From assembly GCA_030158125.1 (NCBI GenBank), contig JAOATL010000014.1:62001-126000 (forward strand): a DNA stretch of 64,000 bases, in the 5' to 3' direction. Origin of the DNA: Limnohabitans sp. Lineage in GTDB: Bacteria; Pseudomonadota; Gammaproteobacteria; Burkholderiales; Burkholderiaceae_C. Below, piece by piece: positions 42,686 through 52,783 of the stretch. The notes beneath the pieces were generated by a model that was not told the origin of the DNA, did no database searches, and saw only the letters and a program-made list of their open reading frames with translations. Both the position numbers and the translations under genes were made by a program. Numbering within the stretch: the stretch's first letter is position 1; every line of letters begins with the position of its first letter.

Positions 42686-44131
42686 TTAGGCGTGTGCAGC
42701 AGCCACTGCTGGAATTTGCACATCCACGGCACGGCCGCTGGTCGCTGTTTTCAAGGTATTCCACAACATGACCAACATGCCGCCCAAATACAACAATCCA
42801 CCCAACAAACGCAACACATAGAAAGGGAATGTGGCTTTGACAGACTCAACAAAGGTATACGTCAAAGTGCCGTCGGCATTCACAGAGCGCCACATCAAAC
42901 CTTGCATCACACCAGCAATCCACATGGCAGCGATGTAAATCACGATACCAATGGTGGCCACCCAGAAGTGAACTTCAATGGCTTTGACGCTGTACATTTT
43001 TTTCTGACCAAACAAACGTGGAATCAGGTAGTACATGGTGCCCATGGTGACCAAGCCAACCCAGCCCAAGGCACCAGAGTGAACGTGGCCCACCGTCCAG
43101 TCGGTGTAGTGGGACAAGGCATTCACGGTTTTGATAGACATCATGGGGCCTTCAAAGGTAGACATACCGTAGAAGGACAAGGACACAATCAAGAAGCGCA
43201 GCACGGGATCATCGCGCAACTTGTGCCAAGCGCCAGACAGGGTCATGACACCGTTGATCATGCCGCCCCAGCTAGGCGCAAGCAAAATCAGAGAGAACAC
43301 CATGCCAATGGACTGCGTCCAATCGGGCAACGCTGTGTAATGCAAGTGGTGAGGACCTGCCCACATGTAAGTGAAGATCAATGCCCAAAAGTGAACGATG
43401 GACAAACGGTAGCTGTAGACCGGTCTTTCCGCTTGTTTGGGAATGAAGTAGTACATCATGCCCAAGAAGCCTGCTGTTAAGAAGAAGCCCACAGCGTTAT
43501 GGCCATACCACCACTGAACCATGGCATCTTGAACGCCCGCATAGGCAGAATAAGATTTCATCAGGCCAACGGGCATGGCAGCGCTGTTGACCAAGTGCAA
43601 CAATGCAACCGCAATGATGAAAGCGCCGAAGAACCAGTTGGCCACATAAATGTGACGAACCTTGCGCGTACCCACAGTGCCAAAAAACACAATGGCAAAA
43701 GACACCCAGACCAAAGTGATCAGGATGTCAATGGGCCACTCGAGTTCGGCATATTCTTTGCCGCTGGTGTAACCCAAAGGCAGGGAAATGGCAGCTGCCA
43801 AAATAACAACTTGCCAGCCCCAAAAGGTGAAGGCAGCCAGTTTTTCGGCAAACAAGCGAACGTGACAGGTGCGTTGAACCACGTAATAAGCAGAGGCAAA
43901 CAAGCCAGAGCCACCAAACGCAAAAATCACGGCATTGGTGTGCAAGGGTCGCAAACGACCATAGCTCAGCCATGGGATGCCAAAGTTCAGCTCTGGCCAA
44001 GTTAATTGAGCCGCAATGATCACGCCAACCAGCATGCCCACGACACCCCAAACCACCGTCATGATGGCAAACTGTCTCACAACGGTATCGCTGTAAACGG
44101 TTGCCTCTGTATTGGCAAATTTCATTTTCAC
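42686..44131 (-). CDS. ccoN: cbb3-type cytochrome c oxidase subunit I
   Basis: Catalytic subunit with low-spin heme b and the heme b3/CuB centre. The 481 residues form about twelve membrane helices with conserved His-bearing segments such as [37 protein letters not shown] and [19 protein letters not shown]. The oxidase works at very low oxygen. The promoter probably lies just upstream, where a symmetric FNR box is centred about 56 bp before the ATG. Confidence 0.97.
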   Translation of the reverse strand: MKMKFANTEATVYSDTVVRQFAIMTVVWGVVGMLVGVIIAAQLTWPELNFGIPWLSYGRLRPLHTNAVIFAFGGSGLFASAYYVVQRTCHVRLFAEKLAAFTFWGWQVVILAAAISLPLGYTSGKEYAELEWPIDILITLVWVSFAIVFFGTVGTRKVRHIYVANWFFGAFIIAVALLHLVNSAAMPVGLMKSYSAYAGVQDAMVQWWYGHNAVGFFLTAGFLGMMYYFIPKQAERPVYSYRLSIVHFWALIFTYMWAGPHHLHYTALPDWTQSIGMVFSLILLAPSWGGMINGVMTLSGAWHKLRDDPVLRFLIVSLSFYGMSTFEGPMMSIKTVNALSHYTDWTVGHVHSGALGWVGLVTMGTMYYLIPRLFGQKKMYSVKAIEVHFWVATIGIVIYIAAMWIAGVMQGLMWRSVNADGTLTYTFVESVKATFPFYVLRLLGGLLYLGGMLVMLWNTLKTATSGRAVDVQIPAVAAAHA

Positions 44132-44180
44132 CTCTTCTAAAATTACAAAACAAGTGTCGCAGTTCGTGCAATTACTTAGG

Positions 44181-44194
44181 TTGACTTAAGTCAA
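44181..44194. promoter_or_regulatory. FNR box upstream of ccoN
   Basis: TTGACTTAAGTCAA is a fully symmetric FNR-type site (TTGAC-N4-GTCAA). It overlaps the ccoS stop codon and is centred about 56 bp before the ccoN ATG, suiting activation of the ccoNOQP-ccoG operon when oxygen is low. Confidence 0.8.
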
Positions 44195-44328
44195 TTATTT
44201 CGGAGAATTCGCTCACCTTCTGCTTCGATGTCTTCAAATTGGCCTCTGTTGACGGCCCACCAAAGCCCCCCCAGGATAAAAAACACCAACGCAACCGAGA
44301 GTGGTACCAGCAAGTACAAAATGTCCAT
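44191..44328 (-). CDS. ccoS: cbb3 oxidase maturation protein CcoS
   Basis: A 45-residue protein beginning MDILYLLVPLSVALVFFILG, then GLWWAVNRGQFEDIEAEGER. One helix followed by the RGQFEDIE block is the CcoS signature. It is needed to insert cofactors into the oxidase (known for the family). Its ATG overlaps the ccoI stop by one base (TAATG), so translation is coupled. Confidence 0.92.
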   Translation of the reverse strand: MDILYLLVPLSVALVFFILGGLWWAVNRGQFEDIEAEGERILRNN

Positions 44329-46643
44329 TAAATGCCACCTTTGGAATCAAAATCGAGCCGTGTTGACAACCGCATCGCATTCAACACCACCCCTAAAGAG
44401 CTACAAGCCATTCCCAAACCCGCCAACCATGCAGGCAAATAGCCCAACATGGCCAATGGCACACAAGAAAAGTTGTAAAAAGCGGCCCAAATGAGGTTTT
44501 GCCTCACAATTCGAATCGTTTTTCGACCTAACTTGAAAGTGGCCACCAACGGTCTCAAATCGCCGGTCATCAAGACAAAATCGGCTTTGGACTGAGCCAA
44601 AGGCAAGGCCTGCCCGAGGGCAAATGATACATCTGCCCCCGCTAATACAGGACCATCATTCAGGCCGTCACCCACCATGGCAATTCGGTGACCTTGCGCT
44701 TGGGCTTGCTTCACTTCACGCAATTTGTCTTCAGGCGAACATCCCCCTTTGGCGTTTGTAATGGCCAAGCTTTGGGCCACTTGATTCACAGAGGATTGAC
44801 CATCGCCGGAAAGCACACGGACATTCAAACCCATCGCGTCCAACGCACGAAGTGTTGCGGCCGCTTCAGGCCTGACTGTCTCTGAAAACTCAAACGTTGC
44901 CAACCACCCATCTTGATCACTGAGGCAAGCGTGAAGCACCTCGTGTTGGGTGGGCACCACACCACAAAATGCAGCTGAACCCAGTCGCAAATGACTGGGT
45001 CTCTGCGCCACCTTGTCTGGCGATCCAGCAAGATGGGTGAGGACGGCAGCAACGCCCTGCCCGGCAAACTCTTTGACATCGGATACCGATAATTTTGAGC
45101 TTGCCAAGTCTGGCAGTGCTTTGACCAAAGCACGCGAAACCGGGTGCAAAGAGTGCGCAGCCAGAGCACCCGCCCACGCCAGAACCATGTCAGGCGCGAA
45201 GCCCGCGCGGACAGTGGTTTGCTTCAAACTGAAGTGATCTTGGGTCAGCGTGCCTGTTTTGTCAAAAATGACTGTATCGACTGTGGCAAGGGCTTGAAGG
45301 GCTTGCAAACGTCGCAACAACACACCCGCTTTGGCCAGTGCACCCGCACTCGACAACATGGCCGCCGGTGTGGCCAGTGACAATGCACAGGGACATGTCA
45401 CGATCAGCACCGATACGGCCACCATCAGCGCATGCGCTGGGCTGTATTGCCATCCCCACACAGCCGCCAAAGCAGCGGCCAACAAGACCGCCCACAAGAA
45501 AGGTTTGGCAACTTGATCCGCCAAGATGGCCATCTTGGGCTTGGACACAGAAGCACTTTCCATCAAAGCGACCATCTGTCCAAACCGCGTAGATTTGCCC
45601 AACGTCAACACTTGCACTTCCACCGTGCCTGTTAAATTGAGACTGCCCGCCAGAACTGAATGCCCCACCATCTTGGCCAAGGGCTTGGACTCACCAGTCA
45701 GCAAAGCCTCATCTACCTGTGTTTCGCCCAATAGCAAAACGGCATCCGCCGCAAACGCCTCGCCGGGCAACACTTGAATGACGTCATCGACTCGCAATTG
45801 GCGCAAGCTCACCCTGTCCCACTGTCCTTGTCGGTTTTTCTTCTGAACCGAATCGGGCAAACGGTTCATCACAGCCTCTAGCGCACCCGCCGTTTTATCG
45901 CGCAAACGCAGCTCCAACCAACGCCCCGACAACAAGAAGAAAACAAACATGGTGAAGGAGTCAAAATAAACTTCCTCACCGAACGGCCCCAATGGTTCAA
46001 AGGTACCCGCCGTACTGATGGCAAAGGTCACGGCCATGCCAATGGCCACTGGCAAGTCCATGCTGATTTTTCTTTGCTTCAAATCAAGCCAAGCGGCAGC
46101 GAAAAAAGGCATGCATGAAAAGAACAAAACAGGCAAAGACAACACCCAAGAGGCCCATCGAAGCAGTTGCACCATGTCGGGTGCCATGTCGCCAGGCTGG
46201 CTCATATAAACCGGCGTGGCATACATCATGACTTGCATCATGCAGAGTCCGGCAACGCCCCAACGCCACAGCATTCTGCGGGCATCCTCCCGGCGCACTT
46301 CGTTGGCCAATGCATCATTTGCAGGCAAAGTGCGATAGCCCAACTGAGCGACCGCTTTCATCCAATCAGAAGGTTTGGTTTGAGCAGAAGACCACACCAC
46401 ACGCCCTCGGTGGCTGGCTGCACTGATTTGAGCGGACTCAACCCCCGGCACAGCCAGCAAAGCCTCTTCAATGTTAATGGCACAGGCTGTGCAATACATG
46501 CCCTCAAAAACAACACTCGATGTCCACTGCTGACGGGGCGCGTCGCTGAGGTGGCTAAAGTCAGACCACTCTTGCTGCTGGTCCAGCAATGACCATTTTT
46601 GACTCAGGGCCTCTGCATCAGGCAAGGGGGATTGGTTTGACAT
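44328..46643 (-). CDS. ccoI: copper-translocating P-type ATPase CcoI
   Basis: P1B-type ATPase that supplies copper to cbb3 oxidase. The N-terminal metal site is in GMYCTACAINIEEALLAVPG, the membrane CPC in VTCPCALSLATPAAM, the phosphorylation site DKTGT in VIFDKTGTLTQDHF, and GDGLNDGPVLAGADVS forms the hinge. About 771 residues. I use the ATG at 46643; an in-frame TTG at 46664 is less likely. The ribosome site is poor. The predicted FNR-dependent start of transcription falls close to this ATG, so the mRNA may be leaderless. Confidence 0.93.
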   Translation of the reverse strand: MSNQSPLPDAEALSQKWSLLDQQQEWSDFSHLSDAPRQQWTSSVVFEGMYCTACAINIEEALLAVPGVESAQISAASHRGRVVWSSAQTKPSDWMKAVAQLGYRTLPANDALANEVRREDARRMLWRWGVAGLCMMQVMMYATPVYMSQPGDMAPDMVQLLRWASWVLSLPVLFFSCMPFFAAAWLDLKQRKISMDLPVAIGMAVTFAISTAGTFEPLGPFGEEVYFDSFTMFVFFLLSGRWLELRLRDKTAGALEAVMNRLPDSVQKKNRQGQWDRVSLRQLRVDDVIQVLPGEAFAADAVLLLGETQVDEALLTGESKPLAKMVGHSVLAGSLNLTGTVEVQVLTLGKSTRFGQMVALMESASVSKPKMAILADQVAKPFLWAVLLAAALAAVWGWQYSPAHALMVAVSVLIVTCPCALSLATPAAMLSSAGALAKAGVLLRRLQALQALATVDTVIFDKTGTLTQDHFSLKQTTVRAGFAPDMVLAWAGALAAHSLHPVSRALVKALPDLASSKLSVSDVKEFAGQGVAAVLTHLAGSPDKVAQRPSHLRLGSAAFCGVVPTQHEVLHACLSDQDGWLATFEFSETVRPEAAATLRALDAMGLNVRVLSGDGQSSVNQVAQSLAITNAKGGCSPEDKLREVKQAQAQGHRIAMVGDGLNDGPVLAGADVSFALGQALPLAQSKADFVLMTGDLRPLVATFKLGRKTIRIVRQNLIWAAFYNFSCVPLAMLGYLPAWLAGLGMACSSLGVVLNAMRLSTRLDFDSKGGI

Positions 46644-46677
46644 GCCCTGAAGATACGTGAGCAAGCTTGCACGAAAC

Positions 46678-46691
46678 TTGATTTACATCAA
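46678..46691. promoter_or_regulatory. FNR box between ccoI and uspA
   Basis: TTGATTTACATCAA is a perfect match to TTGAT-N4-ATCAA. Its centre is 31 bp from the centre of TAACAT (46713-46718), exactly the spacing of a class II FNR promoter reading toward uspA. In the other direction TATCTT (reverse strand of 46650-46655) lies 32 bp away, toward ccoI. Confidence 0.88.
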
Positions 46692-46749
46692 GACACAGGG
46701 CATTCCAAAGGCTAACATGGAGGCGTCAATCACTCAAAGGAGATGCACC

Positions 46750-47193
46750 ATGTACGAACGAATTTTGGTTGCCACTGACGGCTCCCCACTTTCCAAAAAA
46801 GCAGTGACGCAAGCCATTGGTTTAGCGGCCACGTGCGGCGCCGAATTGATTGCTGTCAAAGTGGTTCCCCGATACCCCCAAGCTTATTTTGAAGGCAGCA
46901 TTCCACTCAATGCGAAAGACGTGGCCCGAATTGAAGCCCAATGGGCTGAAGAAGCGCAAGCCGCCGTGGCGGCAGTGCAAAAAACAGCACTGGCCAAGGG
47001 CTTGAAAGCCAAAGCTGTGGTGGTGCGCTCAGACATTGTGTCCGACGCCATCATTGCCGCAGCCAAAAAACACAAAGCCGATTTGGTGGTCATGGCCTCG
47101 CACGGTCGCAAAGGCATCAAACGCTTGTTGCTGGGCAGCGAGACACAGCAAGTGCTGACGCACTGCCATGTCCCCGTTCTGGTCTTACGCTAA
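46750..47193 (+). CDS. universal stress protein (UspA family)
   Basis: 147 residues: N-terminal MYERILVATDGSPLSKKAVT and C-terminal VVMASHGRKGIKRLLLGSETQ. The ATP-binding pattern keeps G-9x-GS but has Ala at the first Gly. I start at the ATG at 46750 with AAAGGAG 7 bp upstream. A perfect FNR box at class II distance suggests induction at low oxygen, as known for usp genes of several proteobacteria. The 3' end overlaps the convergent matB-like gene by 9 bp. Confidence 0.92.
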   Translation: MYERILVATDGSPLSKKAVTQAIGLAATCGAELIAVKVVPRYPQAYFEGSIPLNAKDVARIEAQWAEEAQAAVAAVQKTALAKGLKAKAVVVRSDIVSDAIIAAAKKHKADLVVMASHGRKGIKRLLLGSETQQVLTHCHVPVLVLR

Positions 47194-48729
47194 GAACAAA
47201 TTTTTGTGCTGATCGCGCAATAAATTTTTCTGTACTTTCCCCATGGTGTTTCGTGGTAGCTCAGGCACCACGAAACACTTTTTGGGTATCTTGAAATTGG
47301 CCAACAGCGACTTTAAGTTGGCAATGATTTGTTCCGCATCAAGCTCGGCACCCGCCTTGGCAATTACCACGGCCACGCCCACTTCACCAAAGTCTGGATG
47401 GGGTACACCCACCAGTGCGCTCTCTGCCACACCCGGCATTTCATTGATGTAGCCCTCAATCTCTGCGGGGTAGACGTTGTAGCCCCCGCTGATGATCAAG
47501 TCCTTGCTTCGCCCCACAATGGTGACGTAGCCACGGTCATCAAATTTACCCACATCGCCCGTTTTGAAAAAGCCATCGGTGGTGAATTCTTCTTTGGTTT
47601 TTTCGGGCATGCGCCAGTAGGCTTGAAACACGTTCGGGCCCTTCACCTGAATATTGCCAATCTCGCCCACAGGCAAAGCTTTGCCTTCGTCGCTATGCAC
47701 GCGCAACTTCACACCTGGCAAGGGGAAACCCACCGTTCCACCGCGTCGCTCACTCTGACCGCCATGCCGCTTGTCGGCCGTATAAGGGTTGGAGGTCAGC
47801 ATGACGGTTTCACTCATGCCGTAACGCTCCAAAATGGTGTGCCCCGTGCGCTGCTGCCACTCGGTGAAAGTTTCAATCAACAAAGGCGCAGAACCCGCAA
47901 TGAACAAACGCATGTGGCTTGCAGCTTGCTTGGTTAAAGAGGGCTCGGCCAAGAGACGCACATACAAAGTCGGCACACCCATGAAGACCGTGGCTTCAGG
48001 CATTTTGGCAATGACAAATTTGGGGTCAAATTTGGCCATCCAAATCATTTTGCTGCCATTGATCAAAGCGCCGTGAATGGCCACAAACAAGCCGTGCACA
48101 TGGAAAATTGGCAACGCATGAATGAGCACATCACCCTTCTTCCAAGCCCAATAAGTTTTGAGAGTTTGGGCGTTGCTGAGCATGTTGCCATGCGTCAGCA
48201 TGGCGCCTTTGCTGCGACCGGTCGTACCACTGGTGTACAAAATGGCGGCCAATTCGTCGGCTTTTTTGACAGCCGTTTTGTGTTGATCGCGCTGCTGCGC
48301 TGCACGCTCTAGCAAGGTACCTGAGCGGTTGTCGTCCAAGGTAAACACATGGTGTGAACCGGCCTTGAAAGCTATTTTGCTAACCCAGCCAAAGTTGGCA
48401 CTGGTGCAAACCACCACGGCGGGCTCTGCGTTGCCGATGAAGTATTCAATCTCGGCACTTTGATAGGCCGTGTTCAAAGGCAAAAACACATAGCCTGCGC
48501 GAAGCGTTGCCAAGTAAAGCATCAAGGCTTCAACCGACTTTTCGACCTGAACGGCGATGCGGCTGCCTTTGGGCAATTTGAGGCCCTCTAGCAAATTGGC
48601 CATCATGGCACTGGCACGATCAAGATCGCGCCACGTGTAGTTCAGCCCATGGTCGGTTTCAACCGCAACAGCATCTAGGTTCGCAGGAAAAGCAGCACGC
48701 AGTGCTGCAAACAAATTCTCTTGTGACAT
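47185..48729 (-). CDS. matB: malonyl-CoA synthetase (MatB-like acyl-CoA ligase)
   Basis: ANL-superfamily ligase with ATP motif AAILYTSGTTGRSKGAMLTH and A8 region GRSKDLIISGGYNVYPAEIE. Blocks such as EKSVEALMLYLATLRAGYVFLP, THMRLFIAGSAPLL-type segment (SHMRLFIAGSAPLL), NVFQAYWRMPEKTKEEF and LPRNTMGKVQKNLLR closely follow MatB enzymes that make malonyl-CoA from malonate. 514 residues. I start at the ATG at 48729, only 2 bp after the stop of the upstream TctC gene. The pair suggests uptake and activation of malonate or a related diacid; the transported substrate is inferred. Confidence 0.87.
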   Translation of the reverse strand: MSQENLFAALRAAFPANLDAVAVETDHGLNYTWRDLDRASAMMANLLEGLKLPKGSRIAVQVEKSVEALMLYLATLRAGYVFLPLNTAYQSAEIEYFIGNAEPAVVVCTSANFGWVSKIAFKAGSHHVFTLDDNRSGTLLERAAQQRDQHKTAVKKADELAAILYTSGTTGRSKGAMLTHGNMLSNAQTLKTYWAWKKGDVLIHALPIFHVHGLFVAIHGALINGSKMIWMAKFDPKFVIAKMPEATVFMGVPTLYVRLLAEPSLTKQAASHMRLFIAGSAPLLIETFTEWQQRTGHTILERYGMSETVMLTSNPYTADKRHGGQSERRGGTVGFPLPGVKLRVHSDEGKALPVGEIGNIQVKGPNVFQAYWRMPEKTKEEFTTDGFFKTGDVGKFDDRGYVTIVGRSKDLIISGGYNVYPAEIEGYINEMPGVAESALVGVPHPDFGEVGVAVVIAKAGAELDAEQIIANLKSLLANFKIPKKCFVVPELPRNTMGKVQKNLLRDQHKNLFLA

Positions 48730-48731
48730 CT

Positions 48732-49736
48732 TCAATCCAGTTTCGCGCCAGAGGCTTTCACCACTTGGCTCCATTTACGCAATTCAGTTTTGATGAACGC
48801 ATCAAATTGAGCGCCCGTCAAATTGGGGAAGTCAGCGCCTTGCGCTGCCCACACCGCTTTGGCATCGTCTGTTTGGCAGGCCTTGCGAATTTCTTCAACG
48901 GCGCGCGCCTGCGCATCGGCGGGCGTCCCTTTGGGGGCCCAAACGCCATACCAAGTACTGACGGTGTATTCTGGCAAACCAACTTCAGCCGAACAGGGCA
49001 CGTCAGGAAACGCCGGATTGCGTTTACTGCCAGACACCATCAAGGCTTTGATTCTGCCGCCCTTGATGTGAGCGGCGGATGAACCCAGACCGTCAAACAT
49101 CATGTCCACATTGCCTGCGATCAAATCTTGCAGTGCAGGACCCGCGCCACGGTAAGGAATGTGCGTGATGAAGGTTTGTGTTTGCAGCTTGAACAATTCG
49201 CCCGCTAAGTGGTGAGAAGTGCCGCCGCCAGCCGATCCGTAGTTCAATCGGCCTGGATTTTTTTTCACGTAATCCAAGAATTCCTTGACGTTATTGGCAG
49301 GTACTTTTTTGGGATTGACCACCAGCACTTGCGGCACAGCCGCCACCAAAATGACCGGCACCAAATCCTTCTCCAAATCGTAATCGAGTTTGGGATACAT
49401 GCTGGGCGCGATGGTGTGATGAACGGCCCCCATGAAGTAGTTGTAGCCATCGGGTGCAGACTTGGCTGCAATGCCCGCACCCAAAGTACCACCCGCACCA
49501 CCCCGGTTGTCGATGATCAGTTGTTTGCCCGTTTGCTTTGCAAAAATAGCGGACAAGGGTCGGGCAAACGCATCCGTCCCCCCCCCTGCCGGAAAAGGCA
49601 CAACCATGCTCACTGGTTTGGTGGGCCAATTGGCTTGGGCCCAAACAGGTGCCATTGGTACCATTGGTGCGATCGAAGTCGCTGCAGCCCATTGCAATAA
49701 CGAACGACGTTGCATATTTTTTTTGTCAAATACCAT
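48732..49736 (-). CDS. Bug/TctC-family periplasmic solute-binding protein, paired with matB
   Basis: The N-terminus MQRRSLLQWAAATSIAPMVP has a twin-arginine-like motif, then AQANWPTKPVSMVVPFPAGG begins the Bug domain. GAGGTLGAGIAAKSAPDGYN and HIPYRGAGPALQDLIAGNV are family blocks. I start at the ATG at 49736 with GGAGA six bases upstream. Spacing of 2 bp to matB implies one transcript, so malonate or a similar dicarboxylate is a reasonable ligand guess. lgt lies 35 bp upstream in the same direction. Confidence 0.9.
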   Translation of the reverse strand: MVFDKKNMQRRSLLQWAAATSIAPMVPMAPVWAQANWPTKPVSMVVPFPAGGGTDAFARPLSAIFAKQTGKQLIIDNRGGAGGTLGAGIAAKSAPDGYNYFMGAVHHTIAPSMYPKLDYDLEKDLVPVILVAAVPQVLVVNPKKVPANNVKEFLDYVKKNPGRLNYGSAGGGTSHHLAGELFKLQTQTFITHIPYRGAGPALQDLIAGNVDMMFDGLGSSAAHIKGGRIKALMVSGSKRNPAFPDVPCSAEVGLPEYTVSTWYGVWAPKGTPADAQARAVEEIRKACQTDDAKAVWAAQGADFPNLTGAQFDAFIKTELRKWSQVVKASGAKLD

Positions 49737-49771
49737 GATTGTCTCCTTTGATTCTGCTTCAGCGAAAGCGG

Positions 49772-50572
49772 TTAATTCTTGTGCGGTTTGCTCACGGCCC
49801 CATACAACACCATGCCAACCAGCACCATGGGCACACACAACCACTGCCCCATGCTAAGTCCCATGGACAACAGTCCCAAATGCGCGTCTGGTTCTCTGAA
49901 GAATTCCGCCATAAAACGGAAACTGCCGTAGCCGATTAAAAAAACCGCAGAAACTTGTCCCAGCGGCCTGTCTTTGCGTGCAAACCACCACATCAAGACA
50001 AACAGCAAGAGCCCCTCTAAGAGGAATTGGTAAATTTGAGACGGATGCCTAGGGAAGTCGCCAGCCCCTCTGAAAATCATGCCCCAAGGCAAGTCAACAT
50101 CAGCTTGGCGGCCCCAAAGCTCGCCGTTGATGAAATTGCCAATTCGCCCTGCAGCCAATCCGGTGGGCACACAAGGCGCCACAAAGTCCATGACTTGGAA
50201 AAACGGGCGCTGTCGTGTTTTGGCAAACCACACCATGGCCGCCATCACCCCCAACAAACCACCATGAAAGCTCATACCACCCTGCCAAACATAGGCAATT
50301 TCGATGAGGTGTGAAAAATAGTAGGCCGGCTGATAAAACAAACAATAGCCAATACGGCCCCCCAGCACCACCCCCAATACACCGGCAAACAGGATGTCTT
50401 CCACATCTTTGAGTTGCCAATGTGTGAGGCGGGCATAGGGCAAGTGGGTCAGTCGCCGAGTGGCCAAAAAGTAAAACAGGCCAAATGCAGCCAAATAGGT
50501 CAGGCCATACCAATGAACAGCAAGCGGCCCCAATTGCAAGGCCACAGGATTAATTTGAGGGTGAATCAGCAT
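49772..50572 (-). CDS. lgt: phosphatidylglycerol-prolipoprotein diacylglyceryl transferase
   Basis: Integral membrane enzyme that lipidates the Cys of prolipoproteins. 266 residues with seven hydrophobic segments. Signature blocks are [29 protein letters not shown] and [19 protein letters not shown], the last being the Lgt signature. The NlpD lipoprotein near 56 kb is one likely substrate. The gene diverges from ilvD. Confidence 0.96.
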   Translation of the reverse strand: MLIHPQINPVALQLGPLAVHWYGLTYLAAFGLFYFLATRRLTHLPYARLTHWQLKDVEDILFAGVLGVVLGGRIGYCLFYQPAYYFSHLIEIAYVWQGGMSFHGGLLGVMAAMVWFAKTRQRPFFQVMDFVAPCVPTGLAAGRIGNFINGELWGRQADVDLPWGMIFRGAGDFPRHPSQIYQFLLEGLLLFVLMWWFARKDRPLGQVSAVFLIGYGSFRFMAEFFREPDAHLGLLSMGLSMGQWLCVPMVLVGMVLYGAVSKPHKN

Positions 50573-50721
50573 GGGGGCGATTGTGCCTTGTTGTCGTGGG
50601 ATGTGCCTATGCCGTCTAACCCCAATGCCCCAACAAGCCCTTTGAGTCCTTTAGAATTGCGTCAACCCCTCTGAAAAGCCCTTGGGCCAGAGGATGTTTC
50701 CTTACAACCACAGACAAAACC

Positions 50722-52434
50722 ATGAGCGACAAGATCATCCCTATCCACCCCGCTACCCCCAGCAACCGCCGCAGTGCCAACATCACTCAAGGCAAATCAC
50801 GGGCGCCCAACCGCTCCATGTACTACGCCATGGGCTACGAAGAGGGTGATTTTGTCAAACCCATGGTGGGCGTTGCCAACGGTCACAGCACCATCACCCC
50901 TTGCAACAGTGGCTTGCAAAAACTGGCCGATGCCGCAGTGGCAGGCATTGAAGAAGCCGGTGGCAATGCCCAAATTTTTGGCACCCCCACCATTTCCGAT
51001 GGCATGGCCATGGGCACCGAAGGCATGAAGTACTCTTTGGTCAGCCGCGAAGTCATTTCTGACTGCATCGAAACCTGCGTGCAAGGTCAGTGGATGGACG
51101 GCGTGTTGGTGGTGGGCGGTTGCGACAAAAACATGCCCGGCGGCATGATGGGCATCTTGCGCGCCAACGTGCCAGCCATCTATGTGTATGGCGGCACCAT
51201 TCTGCCAGGCCGCTACCAAAACAAAGACCTCAACATCGTGAGCGTGTTTGAAGCGGTGGGCCAAAACGCTGCCGGCAATTTGAGCGACTTCGATTTGAAA
51301 GAAATCGAAAAACGCGCCATTCCAGGCACAGGCTCATGCGGCGGTATGTACACGGCCAACACCATGTCTTCTGCATTTGAAGCGCTGGGCATGTCACTGC
51401 CCTACTCTTCCACCATGGCCAACCCCCATGACGAAACCAAAAACTCGGCCAAAGCATCGGCCAAGGTTTTGCTCGAAGCCATCAAGCACAACTTGAAGCC
51501 CCGCGACATCGTCACCAAACAAGCCATTGAAAACGCTGTGGCCGTGATCATGGCCACTGGCGGCTCTACCAATGCCGTGTTGCACTTCTTGGCCATTGCC
51601 CACACCGCTGGTGTTGAGTGGACCATTGACGACTTCGAGCGCATGCGCAAAAAGATTCCCGTCATTTGCGATTTGAAGCCTAGCGGTCAGTATTTGGCCG
51701 TTGACTTGCACCGCGCTGGCGGTATTCCCCAAGTCATGAAGGTCTTGCTCAAGGCCGGTTTGTTGCACGGTGACTGCATCACCATCACCGGCAAAACCGT
51801 GGCCGAAAACTTGAAAGACATTCCCGATGCGCCTCGCGCCGACCAAGATGTGATTCGCCCCATCGACAAGCCCATGTACGCAGAAGGCCACTTGGCCATT
51901 CTGAAAGGCAACCTGTCACCCGAAGGTGCCGTGGCCAAAATTACGGGCTTGAAAAACCCCGTCATCACTGGCCCAGCACGTGTGTTTGACGACGAGCAAT
52001 CTGCTTTGCAGGCCATTTTGGATGGCAAGATCAAAGCCGGTGACGTGATGGTCTTGCGTTACCTTGGCCCCAAAGGCGGTCCTGGCATGCCAGAAATGCT
52101 GGCCCCCACAGGCGCGCTCATTGGCGCTGGTTTGGGCGAAAGCGTGGGCCTGATCACCGATGGTAGATTCTCAGGCGGCACCTGGGGCATGGTGGTGGGT
52201 CACGTCGCCCCCGAAGCAGCTGCAGGCGGCACCATTGCGTTTGTGAACGAAGGCGATTCCATCACCATCGATGCGCACAAGCTCATTTTGGAATTGAACG
52301 TGCCCGAAGCAGAAATTGCCAAGCGCCGTGAGGGCTGGACAGCACCTGCACCTCGATATACACGCGGCGTGCAGGCCAAGTTTGCCTTCAATGCGTCTAG
52401 CGCCAGCAAAGGCGCTGTTCTTGATTTGTATTGA
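50722..52434 (+). CDS. ilvD: dihydroxy-acid dehydratase
   Basis: Iron-sulfur enzyme of valine, leucine and isoleucine synthesis. The 570 residues contain the cluster cysteines in [26 protein letters not shown] and [14 protein letters not shown], plus the C-terminal [21 protein letters not shown]. The IlvD length and the [15 protein letters not shown] run support IlvD over Edd. The promoter region of about 150 bp is shared with divergent lgt; no leader peptide or attenuator was seen. Confidence 0.96.
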   Translation: MSDKIIPIHPATPSNRRSANITQGKSRAPNRSMYYAMGYEEGDFVKPMVGVANGHSTITPCNSGLQKLADAAVAGIEEAGGNAQIFGTPTISDGMAMGTEGMKYSLVSREVISDCIETCVQGQWMDGVLVVGGCDKNMPGGMMGILRANVPAIYVYGGTILPGRYQNKDLNIVSVFEAVGQNAAGNLSDFDLKEIEKRAIPGTGSCGGMYTANTMSSAFEALGMSLPYSSTMANPHDETKNSAKASAKVLLEAIKHNLKPRDIVTKQAIENAVAVIMATGGSTNAVLHFLAIAHTAGVEWTIDDFERMRKKIPVICDLKPSGQYLAVDLHRAGGIPQVMKVLLKAGLLHGDCITITGKTVAENLKDIPDAPRADQDVIRPIDKPMYAEGHLAILKGNLSPEGAVAKITGLKNPVITGPARVFDDEQSALQAILDGKIKAGDVMVLRYLGPKGGPGMPEMLAPTGALIGAGLGESVGLITDGRFSGGTWGMVVGHVAPEAAAGGTIAFVNEGDSITIDAHKLILELNVPEAEIAKRREGWTAPAPRYTRGVQAKFAFNASSASKGAVLDLY

Positions 52435-52450
52435 GCTGTAGGTAGCGCAC

Positions 52451-52780
52451 TTGGCAACAGCTTGTGTTCAAAGTGTGCGGTGGGGGTTGGCTGCGGCTGC
52501 CCTCGCCTGCTCAAGCCAACTGCCAGTGTGGGCAGACCAAAGCTTAGCGAGCAAGAAAAACTGCATGGGCTGCCATGCAGTCGATCGCAAAATGGTGGGG
52601 CCCGCTTACAAAGTTGTGGCCAAAAAGTACGTCGCCGATCCTGCAGCCACCCACAAACTGGCACTCAAAATTCAAAATGGCGGTGCGGGTGTTTGGGGCC
52701 CTGTACCCATGCCCAGCAACCCGCAAGTCAATGAAAAAGAGGCCACTGTTTTGGCCTCTTGGATTCTCAGTTTGAAGTAG
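52451..52780 (+). CDS. small c-type cytochrome, class I (c551/c552-like)
   Basis: 109 residues: signal peptide (GLAAAALACSSQLPVWA), one heme site CMGCH in KKNCMGCHAVDRKMVGPAYK, and the axial Met in GPVPMPSNPQV. It is a periplasmic electron carrier. The start codon appears to be TTG at 52451 with AGGT upstream; a GTG at 52475 would give a shorter signal peptide. It follows ilvD by 16 bp but is unrelated in function. Confidence 0.88.
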   Translation: MATACVQSVRWGLAAAALACSSQLPVWADQSLASKKNCMGCHAVDRKMVGPAYKVVAKKYVADPAATHKLALKIQNGGAGVWGPVPMPSNPQVNEKEATVLASWILSLK

Positions 52781-52783
52781 TGT

